Part shown: piece by piece, positions 1-5,252 of the stretch
Position numbering within the stretch: position 1 is the first letter of the stretch
Layout: each line of letters begins with the position of its first letter
Origin: Nitrososphaera sp.
Lineage (GTDB): Archaea > Thermoproteota > Nitrososphaeria > Nitrososphaerales > Nitrososphaeraceae
Direction: 5' to 3'
Length of the DNA: 5,974 nt
Assembly (NCBI GenBank): GCA_022545875.1
Contig: JAKEIF010000260.1
Coordinates: 1 to 5,974 of the forward strand
Position numbers and translations under genes: made by a program
Notes under the pieces: generated by a model
What the model was told of the DNA's origin: nothing
What the model saw: only the letters and a program-made list of their open reading frames with translations
The model's database searches: none

Positions 1-464
1 CCGGAGTTCCTGGAACGGCCACATACTACGCGACTATAATGACCATCTACACATGGGTTGCAAAGGGCGCATGGTTTGCACTCGGATACCCATATGACTT
101 CATTGTAGTACCTATATGGATTCCATCGGCAATGCTGTTAGACCTGACTTACTGGGCAACAAGGAGAAACAAACACGCTGCCATAATCATTGGTGGAACA
201 CTGGTTGGCCTTTCGTTCCCGCTGTTCAACATGGTCAATCTGCTGCTCATCAGAGATCCACTGGAGGTGGCGTTCAAGTATCCGAGACCGACTCTGCCGG
301 CATACATGACTCCGATCGAGCCCCAGGTAGGAAAGTTCTACAACAGTCCCGTAGCCCTGGGCTCGGGAGCAAGCGCGGTGCTGACAGTGCCGATCGCTGC
401 ACTAGGTGCGAAGCTTAACACGTGGACATACCGCTGGATGGCCGCGTGGAGCAAGTGGGACTAA
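1..464 (+). CDS. amoA: Ammonia monooxygenase subunit A (archaeal AmoA), C-terminal part, cut by the window edge
   Basis: This is a membrane subunit of the copper-dependent ammonia monooxygenase, which oxidises ammonia to hydroxylamine as the first step of nitrification. The reading frame is open from base 3, and bases 1-2 are the end of the preceding codon. It gives 153 residues, against about 216 for complete archaeal AmoA, so roughly the first 63 are missing. Visible hallmarks are GVPGTATYYA at the very start, then TWVAKGAWFALGYPYDF, KYPRPTLP.YMTPIEPQVGKFYNSPVALG and the C-terminus TWTYRWMAAWSKWD, all typical of thaumarchaeal AmoA. About four hydrophobic segments can be seen in the visible part. 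The ATG at 39 is internal, not the start. The variant residues (for example PIWIPSAMLLDLTYWATRR) look closest to the soil Nitrososphaera group; that is a judgement from memory, not an alignment. No other amo gene follows it; the next gene is convergent. Confidence 0.97.
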   Translation, partial: GVPGTATYYATIMTIYTWVAKGAWFALGYPYDFIVVPIWIPSAMLLDLTYWATRRNKHAAIIIGGTLVGLSFPLFNMVNLLLIRDPLEVAFKYPRPTLPAYMTPIEPQVGKFYNSPVALGSGASAVLTVPIAALGAKLNTWTYRWMAAWSKWD

Positions 465-466
465 AA

Positions 467-496
467 TCCCTTCTCTCTTTCTTTTCTTTTTCTTCT
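467..496 (+). terminator. Pyrimidine-rich terminator after amoA
   Basis: Thirty uninterrupted pyrimidines begin three bases after the amoA stop codon and include several T3-T5 runs. Archaeal RNA polymerase terminates at T-tracts without needing a hairpin, so this is the likely end of the amoA transcript. It also separates amoA from the convergent gene. Confidence 0.7.
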
Positions 497-549
497 ACGA
501 CAACTAATTTTCAAAAAGCTTTCCGAAATTATCACTGAAAACTAGCTAG

Positions 550-554
550 AAAAA
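550..554 (-). terminator. Short T-tract after the 71-residue gene
   Basis: On the minus strand a T5 run starts nine bases after the stop codon of the 71-residue gene, and a T4 run follows slightly further on. This is a weak but plausible archaeal terminator. It lies in the same convergent intergenic gap as the amoA terminator. Confidence 0.35.
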
Positions 555-563
555 CGGGGCAAT

Positions 564-779
564 CTAGGATGATCGCTTGCGTTTGCTGCTCTTTCTTTTC
601 TCGGTTTTTTTCTTGTCGTGTTCTTCCGAATCTTCTTCATCTTCGTCGTCATCGCGCTCGATCTCTATTTCCTCGACTCTGAACCCTTGCTCCTTTGCGT
701 AGCGGGTGATTTCAGAGATCTTGTCCATCACTACCGATTCATCTTCATCCTTTGTGGATAGTTCGAGTTCTACTTTCAT
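564..779 (-). CDS. Small charge-block protein of unknown function, 71 residues
   Basis: I do not recognise a family. Residues 1-40 read like a small folded alpha/beta unit: a strand-like KVELELS, a helix around residues 16-31, then a strand-like FRVEEIEIE. Residues 41-54 are almost entirely Asp/Glu. Residues 56-71 are almost entirely Lys/Arg/Ser, giving a bipolar acidic-then-basic tail. There is no signal peptide or membrane segment. The ATG start is supported by a TATA-like box centred about 27 bases upstream, which predicts a leaderless mRNA. The gene is convergent with amoA and so is not in its operon. The basic tail could contact nucleic acid and the acidic block could mask it; that is speculation. 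The low-complexity tail would mislead similarity searches, so only the N-terminal 40 residues are informative. Confidence 0.75.
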   Translation of the reverse strand: MKVELELSTKDEDESVVMDKISEITRYAKEQGFRVEEIEIERDDDEDEEDSEEHDKKKTEKRKSSKRKRSS

Positions 780-802
780 TATAGAATCTAGCGTCTTTGG
801 GG

Positions 803-810
803 CTTATTAC
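803..810 (-). promoter_or_regulatory. TATA-like box of the 71-residue gene
   Basis: The minus strand reads GTAATAAG, centred about 27 bases before the ATG at 779. This is the spacing of an archaeal TATA box for a transcript that starts at, or within a base or two of, the start codon. Confidence 0.55.
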
Positions 811-841
811 GGTTTAAGAAATCAGGCGGATATTTGAGACG

Positions 842-860
842 AAAAGTGGGGTCGGCCGGA
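842..860 (-). repeat. 19-bp exact copy of the tRNA-Pro 3' end (possible att site)
   Basis: The plus strand reads aaaagtggggtcggccgga, identical and in the same orientation to 2693-2711. There the sequence covers the trailer, base 73, the 3' acceptor strand and the 3' strand of the T stem of tRNA-Pro. Beyond base 860 similarity drops to scattered matches, so this is not a second complete tRNA gene. Short copies of a tRNA 3' end in direct orientation are the usual footprint of tyrosine-recombinase integration into a tRNA gene, with the other copy restored as part of the intact tRNA. The partner site is at 2693-2711. Confidence 0.75.
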
Positions 861-892
861 ATCTATACGCCAGATTACCGGTTCGGTTTTTT
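856..892 (+). terminator. Imperfect hairpin followed by T6, overlapping the att-like repeat
   Basis: CCGGAATCT (856-864) can pair with AGATT-a-CCGG (872-881), giving nine pairs with one bulged A and a seven-base loop. Five bases later comes T6 (887-892). This resembles an intrinsic terminator on the plus strand. On the minus strand the same hairpin is followed by CCGACCCCACTTTT, so it could also end transcription from the Asp-box gene. The 5' arm is built from the end of the tRNA copy, so the hairpin may instead be part of a recombination site. Which role applies cannot be told from sequence. Confidence 0.4.
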
Positions 893-1003
893 GGTGCGAA
901 AAATATGGCTTGCGTTAGTTGCCTAGATGAACACAAATTTCACATCATTCGAGTTTCAGAAAGAAAGGACTTGGAGTGACAGTAGTGTGGAAGTTCGCTA
1001 CTA

Positions 1004-2362
1004 TCAAGCTATCCGGGCACTGCTGGCATCAGGATCGAGAATTTCCGGCACACTCCATGTCAAGCCGTTATCTGTACTCTTGGCGAAGGCGATTCTCTCT
1101 CCGTACGCAAATCCCACCCAAACAGCAAATAGGTTTGAGCCGCTTACAACCATATTGGTGGCGCCTACATAGTCTCCTGATGACGGATCTACGCTTGGCC
1201 CGAAACTTGCACCGTTGTTTGCACTAGAGCGCATCGTGAGGAATACGTTATCTTTGTCTATCAACTCTATTACAACATGAACATAGTTTCTAGCGGTAAG
1301 TATTGATGCAGGGCCGATCCCGTAGGGATGAGTCGTTGCCAGCGTTGTTTTACCACTCCACGTCCCCCCGCTGTTGGCACTTGATCTAAAGATGATGGAA
1401 TAATCCTGGGTTGAAGTTCGCTTTGTATACTCGAGATAAACGCTGGTTCCGGATGTGGCTAGCTCAGGTGAACTAGACCTTGAAGCATCCGTGCTCATGT
1501 TCCTTGCCGAGCCCCAACTCGCTCCTTCATTTGTGCTCGTCCTTATGAGAATGTCGCCATTGCCAGCACTGCCATCCTGCCAGGCTACATGGGCACGCGA
1601 GCCAGAGGATGCAACCGTTGGTTCAACTGCCTTGCCTGAGGAACTCAGCTTTTTCTTGGATCCCCATGAAGCGCCGTCGTCGTTGCTCCCGCGAACGAAT
1701 ACATCTGTAGCCGATCCGCCCGTGTTGGCCTGAGCCCATGCCACGTATACGTTTGAGCCTGTAACACTGAGATCCTGGCTATCTGATTTTCCCGGGTTGC
1801 TACTCAAATTAAAAATTGAGGCCCATGTTCCCCCATTGTTCGCGCTTCTCCTGATGTAGACGTCTCCCGTTCCTGAGTCGTCCCAAACGACATATACATT
1901 GGAGCCCGAGGCGCCGACAAGCGGGGTGCTGTCAAGGCTGGTGCCCGTCGAGCTCAACTTGATCTTTGAACCCCATGATGCGCCACCATTTACACTTCCT
2001 CTAAAATAAACGTCAGACTTTGTCCCGTCCGAGCTCTCCTGGACCCAGACAACGTACACGTTTGAGCCCGAAACGAGGATTTCAGATCTGAATGAATTGC
2101 CGGAGTTGGAACTCAGGTTCACAGGTTCTTCCCATGAGTCGCCGTTATCGGTGCTTCGCTGAACATAGATGTCAAGCTTGTCATAGGACGGACTGGGCTC
2201 CTCTAGCAGCATGAACCTAGTATTCGTCGATGCGGCATTTACTTCATCGCTTTGTGCGCTGGCTGGCCTGAGCATAGTAGAAACCGGGGCGGCGATCAAA
2301 AGGACGAACAGCATGATACCGACCATTTTGGAATAGCGTAATTTGATCCTCGATTCAGACAT
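1004..2362 (-). CDS. Secreted Asp-box (BNR) repeat beta-propeller protein, sialidase-fold-like
   Basis: This is a 452-residue exported protein. Residues 1-36 are a signal peptide: a basic start, a hydrophobic core GIMLFVLLIAAPVS, and a likely cut after ASA36. The rest carries eight Asp-box-like motifs (S-x-D/N-x-G-x-x-W/F) near residues 70, 123, 173, 226, 276, 328, 380 and 429, about 49-53 residues apart. Most are preceded by a strand such as SGSNVYVVW. Such motifs sit on the blades of sialidase-type beta-propellers; eight regular copies suggest a complete seven- or eight-blade ring. I see neither the RIP motif nor a convincing Arg triad, so hydrolase activity is doubtful and a binding or structural role at the cell surface is more likely. 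There is no C-terminal anchor; the protein ends just after the last repeat. The start is supported by a TATA box about 30 bases upstream. The gene lies alone between the tRNA-Pro repeats. Confidence 0.9.
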   Translation of the reverse strand: MSESRIKLRYSKMVGIMLFVLLIAAPVSTMLRPASAQSDEVNAASTNTRFMLLEEPSPSYDKLDIYVQRSTDNGDSWEEPVNLSSNSGNSFRSEILVSGSNVYVVWVQESSDGTKSDVYFRGSVNGGASWGSKIKLSSTGTSLDSTPLVGASGSNVYVVWDDSGTGDVYIRRSANNGGTWASIFNLSSNPGKSDSQDLSVTGSNVYVAWAQANTGGSATDVFVRGSNDDGASWGSKKKLSSSGKAVEPTVASSGSRAHVAWQDGSAGNGDILIRTSTNEGASWGSARNMSTDASRSSSPELATSGTSVYLEYTKRTSTQDYSIIFRSSANSGGTWSGKTTLATTHPYGIGPASILTARNYVHVVIELIDKDNVFLTMRSSANNGASFGPSVDPSSGDYVGATNMVVSGSNLFAVWVGFAYGERIAFAKSTDNGLTWSVPEILDPDASSARIA

Positions 2363-2389
2363 GATTAATGCAGTAAATTTCGAACGATC

Positions 2390-2397
2390 CTTATAAG
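2390..2397 (-). promoter_or_regulatory. TATA box of the Asp-box protein gene
   Basis: The minus strand reads CTTATAAG, centred about 31 bases before the ATG at 2362, preceded by the A/T-rich stretch AGTATAT. Initiation about 26 bases downstream would leave a leader of only a few bases, consistent with the absence of a Shine-Dalgarno motif. Confidence 0.65.
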
Positions 2398-2429
2398 ATA
2401 TACTGAAACGAAATCAAGTTCGTTACTTA

Positions 2430-2615
2430 TCAATAAGGCACTAAGAGATTGCCGGCTTTGCTATAATATTGCGACATCTTTATCTCCTCTCGCCATACAG
2501 TGGTAGAATAATTTTTTGGAATGTTGCCGACGCGCAATCGCTCTTTCAGACAAATAGAGATCATAAACGGGTGTGGCACTAATCCGACGCTTCGATTCAA
2601 GTATTCTAAATCCAT
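2430..2615 (-). CDS. Doubtful small ORF, 61 residues, containing a 15-codon ORF with a strong Shine-Dalgarno
   Basis: I recognise no family, and I see no clear promoter for the first ATG (2615). Within it an internal ATG at 2477 is preceded by AGAGGAGATA, placing GGAG six bases before the start, which is ideal spacing. From there only 15 residues follow (MSQYYSKAGNLLVPY) before tandem stops TGA TAA. The real unit may therefore be the 15-residue peptide, a decayed gene, or nothing. It lies between tRNA-Pro and the Asp-box gene, on the same strand, inside the repeat-bounded segment. The longer ORF has no tyrosine-recombinase signature. Confidence 0.2.
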   Translation of the reverse strand: MDLEYLNRSVGLVPHPFMISICLKERLRVGNIPKNYSTTVWREEIKMSQYYSKAGNLLVPY

Positions 2616-2690
2616 TGAAGTCTTTGCTTCATTTCAGGGTCCTCACCGATTATCAGCATTGAGTAAACCACAGGTAGTATATCGAACCTA

Positions 2691-2696
2691 ATAAAA
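2691..2696 (-). terminator. T-rich trailer of tRNA-Pro
   Basis: On the minus strand the tRNA is followed by C and then TTTTAT, a short T-tract suitable for archaeal termination. The same CTTTT follows the 19-bp copy at 842, so the trailer is part of the repeat. Confidence 0.5.
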
Positions 2697-2711
2697 GTGG
2701 GGTCGGCCGGA
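2693..2711 (-). repeat. Partner copy of the 19-bp repeat, within tRNA-Pro (possible att site)
   Basis: The sequence is identical to 842-860 and in the same orientation. It covers the trailer, base 73, the 3' acceptor strand and the 3' side of the T stem. The intact tRNA lies on the outer side, so an element between the two copies would leave tRNA function untouched, as expected of tRNA-targeting integration. Confidence 0.75.
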
Positions 2712-2771
2712 TTCGAACCAGCGACCTCCAGCGCCCAAGGCTGGCATCATACCAAGCTAGACAACGACCCC
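2698..2771 (-). tRNA. tRNA-Pro (anticodon UGG)
   Basis: A complete cloverleaf of 74 bases. The acceptor GGGGTCG pairs with CGACCCC. The anticodon stem CCAGC/GCTGG encloses the loop CTTGGGC, with T33, anticodon TGG and G37. The T stem GCTGG/CCGGC (one G-T pair) encloses TTCGAAT. The discriminator is A73. CCA is not encoded, since the next bases are C then TTTT, so it must be added enzymatically. There is no intron. UGG reads CCA and, by wobble, other proline codons. Its 3' end is duplicated at 842-860, which marks it as a probable integration target. Confidence 0.96.
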
Positions 2772-2796
2772 GCGTTAAAAATTCGACTTGTCCTGG

Positions 2797-2806
2797 TAAT
2801 TTAATG
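2797..2806 (-). promoter_or_regulatory. Possible TATA box of tRNA-Pro
   Basis: The minus strand reads CATTAAATTA, centred about 30 bases before the first tRNA base. Archaeal tRNA genes use an upstream TATA box, and the spacing fits initiation close to the mature 5' end. A second A/T-rich stretch (ATTTTTAA) lies too close to the tRNA to serve. Confidence 0.45.
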
Positions 2807-3118
2807 TGTTCGGTGTCAGCTGAATGTCGGCGATGCCTGTCACAGGTAAACAGCACTTGAATTTTTTAGCAATCCTAGAAAATGCTCGGATTTGGAGTCT
2901 GCACATCTAAGAACATCATTGCAAATTTTTTTGATCCGGGCGCTATCATTATGAGCTTACGTATTCCCGACTGTTAGTCAAAATGTCGTATCATCTTTTC
3001 TAGGTAGGCAGATGGTGCGAAATTCATTGTCAAATTTTGGAAAAATTATTCGTAAACTACCAAATACTGAACGTTAGCTGAATCCGTAGAATACGTGGAA
3101 AGCTGGAACCGGGAAAAG
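2807..3118. other. Intergenic region with no supportable gene
   Basis: This stretch lies upstream of both tRNA-Pro (minus) and the zinc-ribbon gene (plus). I find only short open frames, including a 31-codon one from the ATG at 2882 with no Shine-Dalgarno motif. A T7 run at 2926-2932 could terminate plus-strand transcription. There is no tRNA, tandem repeat or strong hairpin that I can see. An unrecognised small RNA cannot be excluded. Confidence 0.5.
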
Positions 3119-3119
3119 A

Positions 3120-3126
3120 CTTATTT
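3120..3126 (+). promoter_or_regulatory. Weak TATA-like element before the zinc-ribbon gene
   Basis: The sequence CTTATTT lies about 47 bases before the ATG at 3170. Initiation about 26 bases downstream would give a leader of roughly 20 bases that includes the Shine-Dalgarno motif. The match to a TATA consensus is only fair. Confidence 0.3.
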
Positions 3127-3169
3127 CATAGTACATAGTTCTAGGTTTGAACAATTGCCGGGAGACAAG

Positions 3170-3277
3170 ATGTCGTACCATTGTCCGAATTGTGCGAACA
3201 AGATGGAGCTTCCACGAACCGATAACGTGATCATATACTGTTCAATGTGCGGTGCAGAAATGCAACGTTCGTCATAA
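3170..3277 (+). CDS. 35-residue single zinc-ribbon protein
   Basis: A very small protein made of one zinc-ribbon: C5-x2-C8, fifteen residues, then C24-x2-C27, with the second knuckle reading CSMCGAE. The four cysteines are expected to bind one Zn2+. The ATG at 3170 is chosen because GGGAG lies five bases upstream. An in-frame GTG at 3095 would add 25 residues, but they show no pattern and would overlap the Shine-Dalgarno motif and the TATA-like element. Archaea carry many such mini-ribbons, often of unknown role; nucleic-acid or protein binding is the usual guess. It is convergent with amrS, with a 67-base gap that holds no clear T-tract, so it is not in an operon with it. Confidence 0.75.
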   Translation: MSYHCPNCANKMELPRTDNVIIYCSMCGAEMQRSS

Positions 3278-3344
3278 GACAATCAGGGCCAAATACTATT
3301 GCTGTCGCATCGCATTTCGCCCTTACGATATGAATTCTTCAAGT

Positions 3345-4415
3345 TTAAGAGATAAACTGGAAGCGAGTCTTGCGGGCCTTGCGGACTGTGCCGATTATGG
3401 GGATCGGATGCCCGCAGTCCTTGCATCTGTTCTGCGCATCCAAGTTCCACGAGGTAATGGAAAAGCCATAGCGGCCTACGGCAACCTTGTTGCATTCAGG
3501 ACAATAAGTGTGCTCAAGCGGGTGTCCTGGGACATTGCCCAAGTAGGCGTATTGCAAACCTGTTTCTTTTGCGATGGCGTGATGCTTCTCCAGTGTTTGA
3601 ATGGGAGTCGAGTCAAACTCCATCATCTTGTAATCTGGATGGAAGCGGAGAAAGTGGATAGGAGTCTCTGGCCCTAGCTCTTCATAGACGAACTTGCACA
3701 GCTTTCTAGCAGAATCCAAGTCGTCGCCAACCTGCGGCACGATAAGGTCGGTTATCTCGACATGGATCTTTGTCTTGCTCTTTATCTCTTGGAGAGTCTG
3801 GTAAATAGGATCTGCATTTGGGATTCCAATGTAGCGCCTGACAAATTCCTGTTTGCCGCTTCCCTTAAAGTCCACGGTGATGCAATCCAGAAACTCGCCC
3901 ATCGTCTTGACTGATTCCGGAGTGTCATAGCCGTTTGAGACAAAGATGTTAAAGATCCCGCGCTTGTGAGCTTCGACGCCGCAGTCTCTTGCGAATTCGA
4001 TAAATATTGAAGGCTCGTTGTAAGTGTATGCGATGCCTTGCGCACCTTGGCCGGCGGCTGCCTCTGCGACTTGCTGTGGAGTCATCTCGACTCCTTCTAC
4101 TTTTCGTCTTTGTGAAATATCATAATTCTGGCAATATGCACAAAGCCAATTACATCCAGTCGTCGCTAGCGAATAGATGTCACTTGCAGGCATGTAGTGC
4201 GTCACCGGCTTTTTCTCAATAGGATCGACGTGGCCGGCCATCACCCTTCCGTATACGAACAACCTCAGCTTGTTGTTGACAACTCCCCGAACGCCGCAGA
4301 GCCCGATCTTGCCTTCAGGTATTTCGCAATACCTAGCACATGCGGTGCATTTTACCCTGCCGTTAGGAAGCGAAATAGCGAGATCTGCATCCTTGCCGGG
4401 CGCGCTTGTCTGCAT
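3345..4415 (-). CDS. amrS: AmmeMemoRadiSam system radical SAM enzyme (pyruvate formate-lyase-activase-like)
   Basis: A 356-residue radical S-adenosylmethionine enzyme related to glycyl-radical activating enzymes. The [4Fe-4S] motif C88-x3-C92-x2-C95 sits in TTGCNWLCAYCQNYDIS. Residues 128-135 (IAYTYNEP) are typical of this family. An N-terminal Cys cluster (C23, C26, C30, C40, in CTACARYCEIPEG...LCGVR) and a C-terminal pair of CxxC knuckles (C305/C308, C331/C334) could bind a further cluster or zinc. The family is named for its association with AMMECR1 and Memo proteins; I know of no settled substrate. Neither partner is in this window. The start is firm: an in-frame stop lies shortly upstream, and a TATA box about 29 bases before the ATG predicts a leaderless or near-leaderless mRNA. 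It lies 42 bases after the membrane-protein gene, on the same strand, so it may be transcribed both from its own promoter and by read-through. Confidence 0.92.
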   Translation of the reverse strand: MQTSAPGKDADLAISLPNGRVKCTACARYCEIPEGKIGLCGVRGVVNNKLRLFVYGRVMAGHVDPIEKKPVTHYMPASDIYSLATTGCNWLCAYCQNYDISQRRKVEGVEMTPQQVAEAAAGQGAQGIAYTYNEPSIFIEFARDCGVEAHKRGIFNIFVSNGYDTPESVKTMGEFLDCITVDFKGSGKQEFVRRYIGIPNADPIYQTLQEIKSKTKIHVEITDLIVPQVGDDLDSARKLCKFVYEELGPETPIHFLRFHPDYKMMEFDSTPIQTLEKHHAIAKETGLQYAYLGNVPGHPLEHTYCPECNKVAVGRYGFSITSWNLDAQNRCKDCGHPIPIIGTVRKARKTRFQFIS

Positions 4416-4438
4416 CTGCTGTTGTAACGCGTTTTTCG

Positions 4439-4447
4439 CTTATAAAT
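4439..4447 (-). promoter_or_regulatory. TATA box of amrS
   Basis: The minus strand reads ATTTATAAG, centred about 28 bases before the ATG at 4415. It lies in the 42-base gap after the upstream gene, so amrS probably has its own promoter. No Shine-Dalgarno motif precedes the ATG, in keeping with a leaderless transcript. Confidence 0.7.
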
Positions 4448-4457
4448 CGTCGTGGGT

Positions 4458-4679
4458 TCATGAAGCCTTGTCTTCGGCATGCTTTTTCTTGGACTTTCCG
4501 TAAATAACCATGAGTATGAGGCATGCAAACCCGATAAATTCGGGAATAATGAAAAGCCAGAACCTTCGCTCGGGTGGAGCATAATAGTCAGCCAAGCTTG
4601 CAATAGGCCCGCCAATGAGGCCGCCGAAAAGCCCTATCAGAATCAGGATGGTAATTATTCTTTCTTTGTCTAACTTCAA
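4458..4679 (-). CDS. Small membrane protein with two predicted helices, unknown function
   Basis: Seventy-three residues. Helix 1 spans about residues 8-30 and is glycine-rich (GLFGGLIGGP). A short loop (DYYAPPERRF) follows, then helix 2 at about 40-61, then a charged tail rich in Lys (GKSKKKHAEDKAS), which is probably cytoplasmic. I do not recognise a family. The start is TTG, and TTGA overlaps the TGA stop of the preceding gene by four bases. That strongly suggests translational coupling and a shared transcript with the 172-residue protein. The two may act together, for example with the soluble protein binding the membrane protein; this is inferred from the overlap alone. Confidence 0.8.
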   Translation of the reverse strand: MKLDKERIITILILIGLFGGLIGGPIASLADYYAPPERRFWLFIIPEFIGFACLILMVIYGKSKKKHAEDKAS

Positions 4680-5194
4680 GCAGCGACTCGCATCAGATCA
4701 ATTTCATTTGATCTGGCCTTGACCTCCGTCGCTTCCGTATAGTCGTGCTTGCCCCATGACACCCGGATCTCGGCGTGCAGTTTGTGTGAGCCGGAGTCAA
4801 GATCTCTCCCCGAAAGCTCGATCACTTTATTCACATCAAAGAGTTGCGACTGTGCCTCCTCTATTGTGAGTGGATAGAAGGGTGTTTCGTCCTTTACAAT
4901 AGAGACCCATATCCTGTGCGGAATCTTGGGGTTGCGCGTCCAGAATAGCGCAGCCTTTCTTACGAACTTTAGGGAGTGGACAGTCTTTCTGCCGGACTTT
5001 ATGTCAACTTCTACCGTCATCCGAAAGCCGTTGTCGTGTTTGTTATACGCGCGCTCCCAGTTCTTTTGCGAAAAAGCATCCCGTATGGCACCGTTGATCT
5101 TGAAGCTCAAGCTCAGTGTCAGCGGCTGATCCGCCTTTACGCTGTCCTGCGATTTTGAAAAGTTGGCATCTGAAATGAAACTGGAGTCAGCCAT
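4676..5194 (-). CDS. Uncharacterised, predicted beta-rich protein, 172 residues
   Basis: I recognise no family. The sequence alternates strand-like segments (LTLSLSFKI, FRMTVEVDIKSG, RIWVSIVKDE, LHAEIRVSWG) with polar loops. The ending GSHKLHAEIRVSWG...ARSNEIDL resembles the final strands of an Ig-like beta-sandwich. There is no signal peptide or membrane segment. The frame stays open upstream to 5431, but that part is antisense to rpoL and Ser-rich, so it is a shadow. The likely start is ATG 5194; ATG 5206 (four residues longer) is also possible. A TATA-like element at 5213-5221 favours 5194. The gene is divergent from rpoL, 58 bases away, and overlaps the downstream membrane-protein gene by four bases. 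Confidence 0.8.
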   Translation of the reverse strand: MADSSFISDANFSKSQDSVKADQPLTLSLSFKINGAIRDAFSQKNWERAYNKHDNGFRMTVEVDIKSGRKTVHSLKFVRKAALFWTRNPKIPHRIWVSIVKDETPFYPLTIEEAQSQLFDVNKVIELSGRDLDSGSHKLHAEIRVSWGKHDYTEATEVKARSNEIDLMRVAA

Positions 5195-5212
5195 CTCTGC
5201 CTGCATGGTATC

Positions 5213-5221
5213 ATTTATATC
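5213..5221. promoter_or_regulatory. TATA-like element shared by rpoL and the divergent 172-residue gene
   Basis: The plus strand reads ATTTATATC and the minus strand GATATAAAT, so the element looks like a TATA box in both directions. It lies about 36 bases before the rpoL ATG and about 23 bases before the divergent ATG at 5194. A second A/T-rich candidate for rpoL, CAATAAG (5224-5230), lies about 26 bases before its ATG and would give a leaderless mRNA. The two directions must therefore compete for, or sit very close on, the same DNA. Confidence 0.5.
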
Positions 5222-5252
5222 CTCAATAAGTAGTTGTCTGTATGACGCCTTT

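Larger units (their letters stand above)
2363..2692. other. Intergenic interval between the Asp-box gene and tRNA-Pro
   Basis: These 330 bases hold only the promoter of the Asp-box gene and the doubtful small ORF on the minus strand. I see no integrase fragment, direct repeats or RNA gene here, although this is where a tRNA-integrating element would often carry recombinase sequence. Confidence 0.6.

Noticed and set aside
842..900. A second tRNA gene at the repeat
   Set aside because: Only the 3' acceptor strand and the edge of the T stem match. There is no anticodon arm, D arm or matching 5' acceptor strand.
927..1172. Plus-strand ORF of 81 codons
   Set aside because: It lies mostly antisense to the Asp-box gene, has no Shine-Dalgarno motif and reads like shadow sequence.
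2430..2697. SSV-type integrase fragment next to the tRNA
   Set aside because: The only open frame of note shows no tyrosine-recombinase motif (no R...HxxR...Y arrangement).
2653..2856. Minus-strand ORF of 67 codons
   Set aside because: It runs straight through the tRNA-Pro gene and has no protein-like pattern.
2882..2977. 31-codon plus-strand ORF
   Set aside because: No Shine-Dalgarno motif or clear promoter, an in-frame stop just before the ATG, and no recognisable sequence.
3252..3677. Plus-strand ORF of 141 codons
   Set aside because: It is antisense to amrS, whose family identity is clear.
5163..5252. Upstream start for rpoL
   Set aside because: The extra 30 residues do not resemble Rpo11 and overlap the divergent gene and its promoter.
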